Below, piece by piece: positions 59,305-64,000 of a stretch of DNA of 64,000 nucleotides. The position numbers were made by a program, and so were the translations under genes. The DNA comes from an uncultured Tenacibaculum sp. (GTDB lineage Bacteria; Bacteroidota; Bacteroidia; Flavobacteriales; Flavobacteriaceae): positions 1 to 64,000 of the forward strand of contig CANLQH010000008.1 of NCBI GenBank assembly GCA_947493285.1, in the 5' to 3' direction. Below the pieces are notes generated by a model. It was given only the letters and a program-made list of their open reading frames with translations. It made no database searches and was not told the DNA's origin. Within the stretch, counting starts at the first letter, position 1; each line of letters opens with the position of its first letter.

Positions 59305-59724
59305 TTATTTAATGTCTAAAATTTGATTAATAGAAAAAATATTTTTGAAAACTTTGTTTCTCCTAGATTCTTTCAAAAACTCTACTGTAAGATTTGTCTT
59401 TATCTGTTTTTTTAGGGTTCTAAAATGACTTAACATATTATATTTCATGTGTACTATACAATTAACATTTTCATTGTTAACTAAATATCTGGCACCTGCT
59501 TTTACAGCAGCATTTGGTCCTTTATTCATTTTTATATCTAAAACAGAAACATGCTCTTTGCTATTTAGGTTTATAGTCTTTAAAATATCTAAAGTCTTAT
59601 CCTTACTCCCATTGTTCACCAAACATATCACTATGTTACTTTTAGTTTTGATTAAATTGAGCAGCTCGTATTTTACAATTTCTTCTTCATTATTATAGAA
59701 CAATACTAAAATTCCTACTCTCAT
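59305..59724 (-). CDS. Short GT2-like protein (139 aa), possibly degenerate
   Basis: GILVLFYNNEEEIVKYEL, CLVNNGSKDKTLDIL GT-A N-terminal pattern; lacks the C-terminal half. Confidence 0.6.
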   Translation of the reverse strand: MRVGILVLFYNNEEEIVKYELLNLIKTKSNIVICLVNNGSKDKTLDILKTINLNSKEHVSVLDIKMNKGPNAAVKAGARYLVNNENVNCIVHMKYNMLSHFRTLKKQIKTNLTVEFLKESRRNKVFKNIFSINQILDIK

Positions 59725-59754
59725 AATATTTTCGCTATTAATAATTGATTTAAA

Positions 59755-60954
59755 TTAAAAAGTTGATTTCATACTCAACGAAAAACTAGAAACACGCTTT
59801 GCTTTCTTTAAGTCTTTCATATTGTATTTCCAATATATCTGTGCTAGTTGCCCTATAATTCTTAAAGAATCTTTCATAGATAGTTTAGATCCGTCTGCAT
59901 GTATCCATCTTTTTAATGGCTTTTCACACATCATTGTTTTTGCTTTTTCTAGTTTAAAGTACTTTTTAACTCTTAGAAATATTTCTACGTCAAATAACCA
60001 CTTTGTAATAAACTTTTTTTGAAATGCGATTTTTATAATATCTCTATGGAAAATTTTTGCTCCACACTGGGTATCTTTAAAATTCATCGATAAGATATTT
60101 CTAATAATAAAATTGATAACCCAACTAATTAACTGTCTTGCAGCCCCTTTAGTAATATTAGCGCCCATTCTTGTAATTCTTGATCCACTTACTATTTTAA
60201 ATTGTGAATCTTCAATTGTTGAAACTAAGGCATCAAAATCCGATAAATCTGTAGATAAATCTGCATCTAGAAACCCTATATAATCTAAATCTTTATACTT
60301 TTCTAGATGAAGCATTCCTAATCGTACAGCTTCTGCTTTTCCTCCATTCTTTTTACAATCAAAAATTCGTATAAAATCTTCTCTTCCTTCTCTTAATTTA
60401 CTTAAAACATCAAGTGTATTATCTGTACTCCCATCGTTTACAAAACACAAAAGATATCCAGAGTTTTTATCTATAAATTTTGTAAATTCATTACTTAATA
60501 ATCGTTCTTCTTCGTTATAACAAGGAATTACAACTCCTACACATCTTTGCTGAATTATTGAATTTTTATACTCATAATTAGTGTCACTTTCCTTTGGAGT
60601 ACCAATAAGTCTTTTTACCCTTGCACATACTTCATTTAAACTCAACGGTTTTTTCATGTAATCGTTAATCCCCAAATCAAATCCTTGTGTAATTACATCA
60701 TCATCGGTATTACCTGATAATACCATAATTGGCACTTCCGATTTTTTAAAGTTTCTTATATAATGAATAACCTCCATTCCCGAAATCTTAGGCATATTCA
60801 TATCTACAATGACTAAATCTGGACTAAAAGAGTCAAATAATTTTATGCCTCTCAAAGCACATGTCTCTGTTTTTACATTATATCCCAACTTCTTTAATCT
60901 ATTCTCTAATGGAATTAATACAAGTCTTTGATCATCTATTGCCAGTACTTTCAT
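59755..60954 (-). CDS. Receiver domain fused to family-2 glycosyltransferase
   Basis: N-term LAIDDQRLVLIPLENRL...LVIVDMNMPKISGMEVI receiver; then VVIPCYNEEERL, CFVNDGSTDNTLDVL, IGFLDADLSTD. Confidence 0.92.
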   Translation of the reverse strand: MKVLAIDDQRLVLIPLENRLKKLGYNVKTETCALRGIKLFDSFSPDLVIVDMNMPKISGMEVIHYIRNFKKSEVPIMVLSGNTDDDVITQGFDLGINDYMKKPLSLNEVCARVKRLIGTPKESDTNYEYKNSIIQQRCVGVVIPCYNEEERLLSNEFTKFIDKNSGYLLCFVNDGSTDNTLDVLSKLREGREDFIRIFDCKKNGGKAEAVRLGMLHLEKYKDLDYIGFLDADLSTDLSDFDALVSTIEDSQFKIVSGSRITRMGANITKGAARQLISWVINFIIRNILSMNFKDTQCGAKIFHRDIIKIAFQKKFITKWLFDVEIFLRVKKYFKLEKAKTMMCEKPLKRWIHADGSKLSMKDSLRIIGQLAQIYWKYNMKDLKKAKRVSSFSLSMKSTF

Positions 60955-61134
60955 GATAAGAGTTTTAATGATTATACTCTCAAAAATAGCTCTGATAATC
61001 CTTAAAAAGCTTTGGTTTCATTTAACAGACTTCTTTCTTTAGACGAATGGTTGTTTTTCTAACGACCAATAAAAATTAAAGCTCATTAAATTCATTTATA
61101 TTTACATTATTAGTACAATCAACTAATTAAATGC

Positions 61135-64000
61135 ATGAAAGTTATCTCTAACAAATTATTAATTTTGGCTGTCCTACTTGGAGTAATTTTTCATGGAACC
61201 TCTATATTTTTCACTTTAGAAACTACCTACGACGCCTTAATCCATTTATTTTTTGCTGAACATTATGCTACCAGTTGGTTTGAGCCTTGGAACTATAAAT
61301 GGTATACAGGTTTTACTGTATTAAGCTACCCTCCATTAGTACATCAGTCTATTGCATTTTTATCTTATATAGGTGGTTTAAAGTTTGGTCTCTTCTCAGT
61401 CGCCATCATAAGCGTAATTCTTTTTATTACTGGGGTTTATCGTTTTTCATTTTTAATAAGTTCCAATAAAAAAGTAGCTGGATATGCCGCTATTTTAGCT
61501 GTATTTTCTTCATCCTTTGTAGAAACTCTTCATATTTTTGGACAACTTCCTAGTATTATTGGTATTTCTATACTAATGCATGCACTTCCTGAAATTTATC
61601 AATGGCTAAAAACAGGACGATATAAATACTTATTCATCTCTTTATCATTAATTTCTGTCACTGTTACTTCACATCATGTAACTCCAATTTTTGGAATGAT
61701 TTTTTTTATTTTCCCTTTAATTGGTATGGTAATTATGGATACCTGTTATGAAAGAGTTAATTCAATGAAAAAAATAAACTTTAAACTCTTTCTACAAACT
61801 TTCTTACAATTATTTAAACGAATAATTAGTTTTGGAATACTTTCTTTAATTTTAATAGTTTGCTGTTTATTGCCTTATTGGATAAACTCAAAAAAAAATC
61901 CGATTACTCAAGTTCCTATACCACATGGATCTAGAGATAATTATTTAGAAATGCTTTCTTCTGGTTTAGTTTTTTTTCTTATCCCTTGGGGAATTTTACT
62001 CTTTATTTTACCTTATATTTTTTATAGATATTATAGCAAACGTTATTTGTTTTTTGGTCTTTCTATTTCTATACTTTTTATTTTAGGAACTGGAGGGACA
62101 ACTCCTATTCCTAAATTAATGTTAGGTGAAAACGCATTTAATATTCTTACTCTGGATCGTTTTACACTTTGGGCCTCGATAATGTCTTTACCTCTTTTTG
62201 GAGAATTTTCTTTTCGTTTTGTACAAGGTGATTTAAAAACACTCATTCAAAAAAAATACGGTGCTATATTACATAGGCTTATAGGTGGTTTATTAGCTGG
62301 ACTCTTCGTTTTAACAACAATTTTCACCATGAGTTTAGGTCATTTTAGACCTTCTCAACCTCAAAAAATTAAAATGCTTCCTATTATTAATTTTTTAAAT
62401 CAAGATCAACATGATCAATGGCGATATTTAACTCTTGGTTTTGGAGATCAAATGGCTTGGTTAGGAGCACAAACAAAAGCCTTAACCGTCGATGGTAATT
62501 ATCACTCTGCTAGACGTTTACCAGAACTAACCACAAGGCCAATAGAGCGTTTAGAAAATTCTAAATTTAAAGGGCTTGCTGGAATAGGATCTTTACAACA
62601 ATTTTTAACCACTCCTGCGAAATACAATCTAAAGTATATCTTTTCTAACGATAAATTTTATGATCCGATTTTATATTTCTGCGGATGGCAACGCTTACCT
62701 CAACTAGAAAATGGTATTATGGTATGGGAACGATTAAATATCCCTCCATTGTCCTCTATACTACCTAAAGATGATGTAGCCATTTGGCAAAAAATTTTAT
62801 GGGGTGTTGTTCCTTTTCTAACCCTTCTTATTGCTCTTTTTTTAAACACTAAATCTTTATACACAAAATATATCACAAGGAAAAAGTATACTATTCCTGA
62901 TTATGTGAAATTTAAAAACAACTATTCCTTATTTTCAAACAAGCTACAGCAAGTAAATTTCCTTTGGTTTATTATCATATCAATTCTCATGTTGTTTGGA
63001 GTATATAGTTTTTATATTGAAAATAATAAACAAGGTTCTCCAGAAAGTGTAGTTACTGCTTATTATGACGCCCTAGATTTTAAACGATTTGAGACAGCTC
63101 ATAAACTTATAAATCCAAATAGTCATATGTCTGTTTCCCAATTTATGTTAGAAATTTCTGTAACAGACGGCTTATTGAGTTCCTATGCTAAACTCGATGC
63201 TATTGATATTTCTATGATAAAAAAAACAGATAGTTTGGCTACATTAAAAGTGAGTACCAATTGGATTACTTCTCTTGAGAAAATTAAAAAAACTAGTTAT
63301 GAAACTGCGATTAAAATCAACACAAAATGGTATTTACAGCCTAAAGCTATGGATCTAGATTTACCTCCAGATCAATTGTACTCAAACAATAATACGGCTT
63401 ACTTTAACCAAGGAAGAAAAAGAATTACAACAGAACAAACACACCATGAAGATATTTTAAAGCAACCCTCTTTGGAAATTGTTACTGCCAAATTGGTGAA
63501 GTTTAATAATTCCTATGCAATTATTGGTGAGGTTCAAAATATTGACAATACTCCTGCTGATGTTGTTTTAAAAGGAACTCTTTACAACGATTCTAATGAA
63601 GAATTAGCCGTTTACAATGCTAAATATCATATGAAGCATAAATTAATGCCTAAAGAAACAACTTCCTTTAGAATAGATTTTGAAGGTATTGCTTGGTCTA
63701 GTACCAAAGATGTTATTCCTAGAACTTTTAATCCTAGTGAATTTACTCCAATAGCTTTTAATAAAAAACCTACTAAGTTTAATATTCAAGCAGCGGGTAA
63801 TGTTTCTGGCTCAGATTTGTATAAAAACATTGCATTAAGTAATTTAAATCTAAATAATCATAAAATTACTGGTACTTTATTCAATAGTGGTATTCAAGAA
63901 ATTACAATACCTCAACTTATTATTAGCTATTATAATAAAGCACAAGAGATTCTATGGGTAGATCACAAGTTTTTAGATCTTGGAATTAGACAACAAAGAA
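61135..64000 (+). CDS. Large multi-TM membrane protein (GT-C-like topology), partial at right edge
   Basis: Open frame from ATG 61135 (MKVISNKLLILAVLLGVIFHGTSIFF...) with many TM segments, running off the window. Confidence 0.8.
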   Translation, partial: MKVISNKLLILAVLLGVIFHGTSIFFTLETTYDALIHLFFAEHYATSWFEPWNYKWYTGFTVLSYPPLVHQSIAFLSYIGGLKFGLFSVAIISVILFITGVYRFSFLISSNKKVAGYAAILAVFSSSFVETLHIFGQLPSIIGISILMHALPEIYQWLKTGRYKYLFISLSLISVTVTSHHVTPIFGMIFFIFPLIGMVIMDTCYERVNSMKKINFKLFLQTFLQLFKRIISFGILSLILIVCCLLPYWINSKKNPITQVPIPHGSRDNYLEMLSSGLVFFLIPWGILLFILPYIFYRYYSKRYLFFGLSISILFILGTGGTTPIPKLMLGENAFNILTLDRFTLWASIMSLPLFGEFSFRFVQGDLKTLIQKKYGAILHRLIGGLLAGLFVLTTIFTMSLGHFRPSQPQKIKMLPIINFLNQDQHDQWRYLTLGFGDQMAWLGAQTKALTVDGNYHSARRLPELTTRPIERLENSKFKGLAGIGSLQQFLTTPAKYNLKYIFSNDKFYDPILYFCGWQRLPQLENGIMVWERLNIPPLSSILPKDDVAIWQKILWGVVPFLTLLIALFLNTKSLYTKYITRKKYTIPDYVKFKNNYSLFSNKLQQVNFLWFIIISILMLFGVYSFYIENNKQGSPESVVTAYYDALDFKRFETAHKLINPNSHMSVSQFMLEISVTDGLLSSYAKLDAIDISMIKKTDSLATLKVSTNWITSLEKIKKTSYETAIKINTKWYLQPKAMDLDLPPDQLYSNNNTAYFNQGRKRITTEQTHHEDILKQPSLEIVTAKLVKFNNSYAIIGEVQNIDNTPADVVLKGTLYNDSNEELAVYNAKYHMKHKLMPKETTSFRIDFEGIAWSSTKDVIPRTFNPSEFTPIAFNKKPTKFNIQAAGNVSGSDLYKNIALSNLNLNNHKITGTLFNSGIQEITIPQLIISYYNKAQEILWVDHKFLDLGIRQQR

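Noticed and set aside
62043-62246. Minus-strand 67-aa ORF in the right-edge membrane protein
   Set aside because: Antisense to a long continuous plus-strand frame from 61135 to the window end.

Overview
AT-rich flavobacterial-type (Bacteroidota) chromosomal window. Left edge: partial secreted PKD/SprB-repeat-like protein (- strand), then complete mnmE/trmE (2062-3456). The main signal is at the 3' end of mnmE. Its last 19 bp (TTTCTGTATCGGGAAGTAA, encoding F-C-I-G-K-stop) look like an attachment site. A near-copy, TTTCTGTATCGGCAAATAG, which still encodes FCIGK-stop, recurs six more times in the same orientation, at 26968, 31122, 37020, 41712, 48453 and 54350. Each copy sits in a perfect 26-bp core (ACTTTCTGTATCGGCAAATAGATTTT) with conserved flanking arm-like repeats. 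These repeats divide about 51 kb into one integrase-bearing mobilizable element (3457-26967) and five integrase-free cargo cassettes of 4-7 kb. The element carries integrase, xis-like HTH, VapE-like helicase, Toprim primase, BfmA/BtgA and DUF5712-like mobilization proteins, ParA, and a defence island of HsdRMS, IF2N-LRR-Roco-TIR and McrBC. The cassettes encode: LLM oxidoreductase/enoyl-CoA hydratase/isomerase with AraC; a TolC-HlyD-ABC exporter with TetR; D-Ala-D-Ala dipeptidase/PLP racemase/DUF1611 with AraC; arginine decarboxylase/agmatinase/DHS-like/ATP-grasp-like with VOC proteins; and a second diverged copy of the TolC-HlyD-ABC-TetR cassette. All but one cargo gene point toward mnmE. A further cassette-left-end-like sequence follows the last repeat. 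Right of the array lie an H-NOX two-component operon, manA, a receiver-glycosyltransferase fusion and a partial large membrane protein. No tRNA, rRNA, CRISPR array or transposase was recognised. All calls are by eye; no searches were run.
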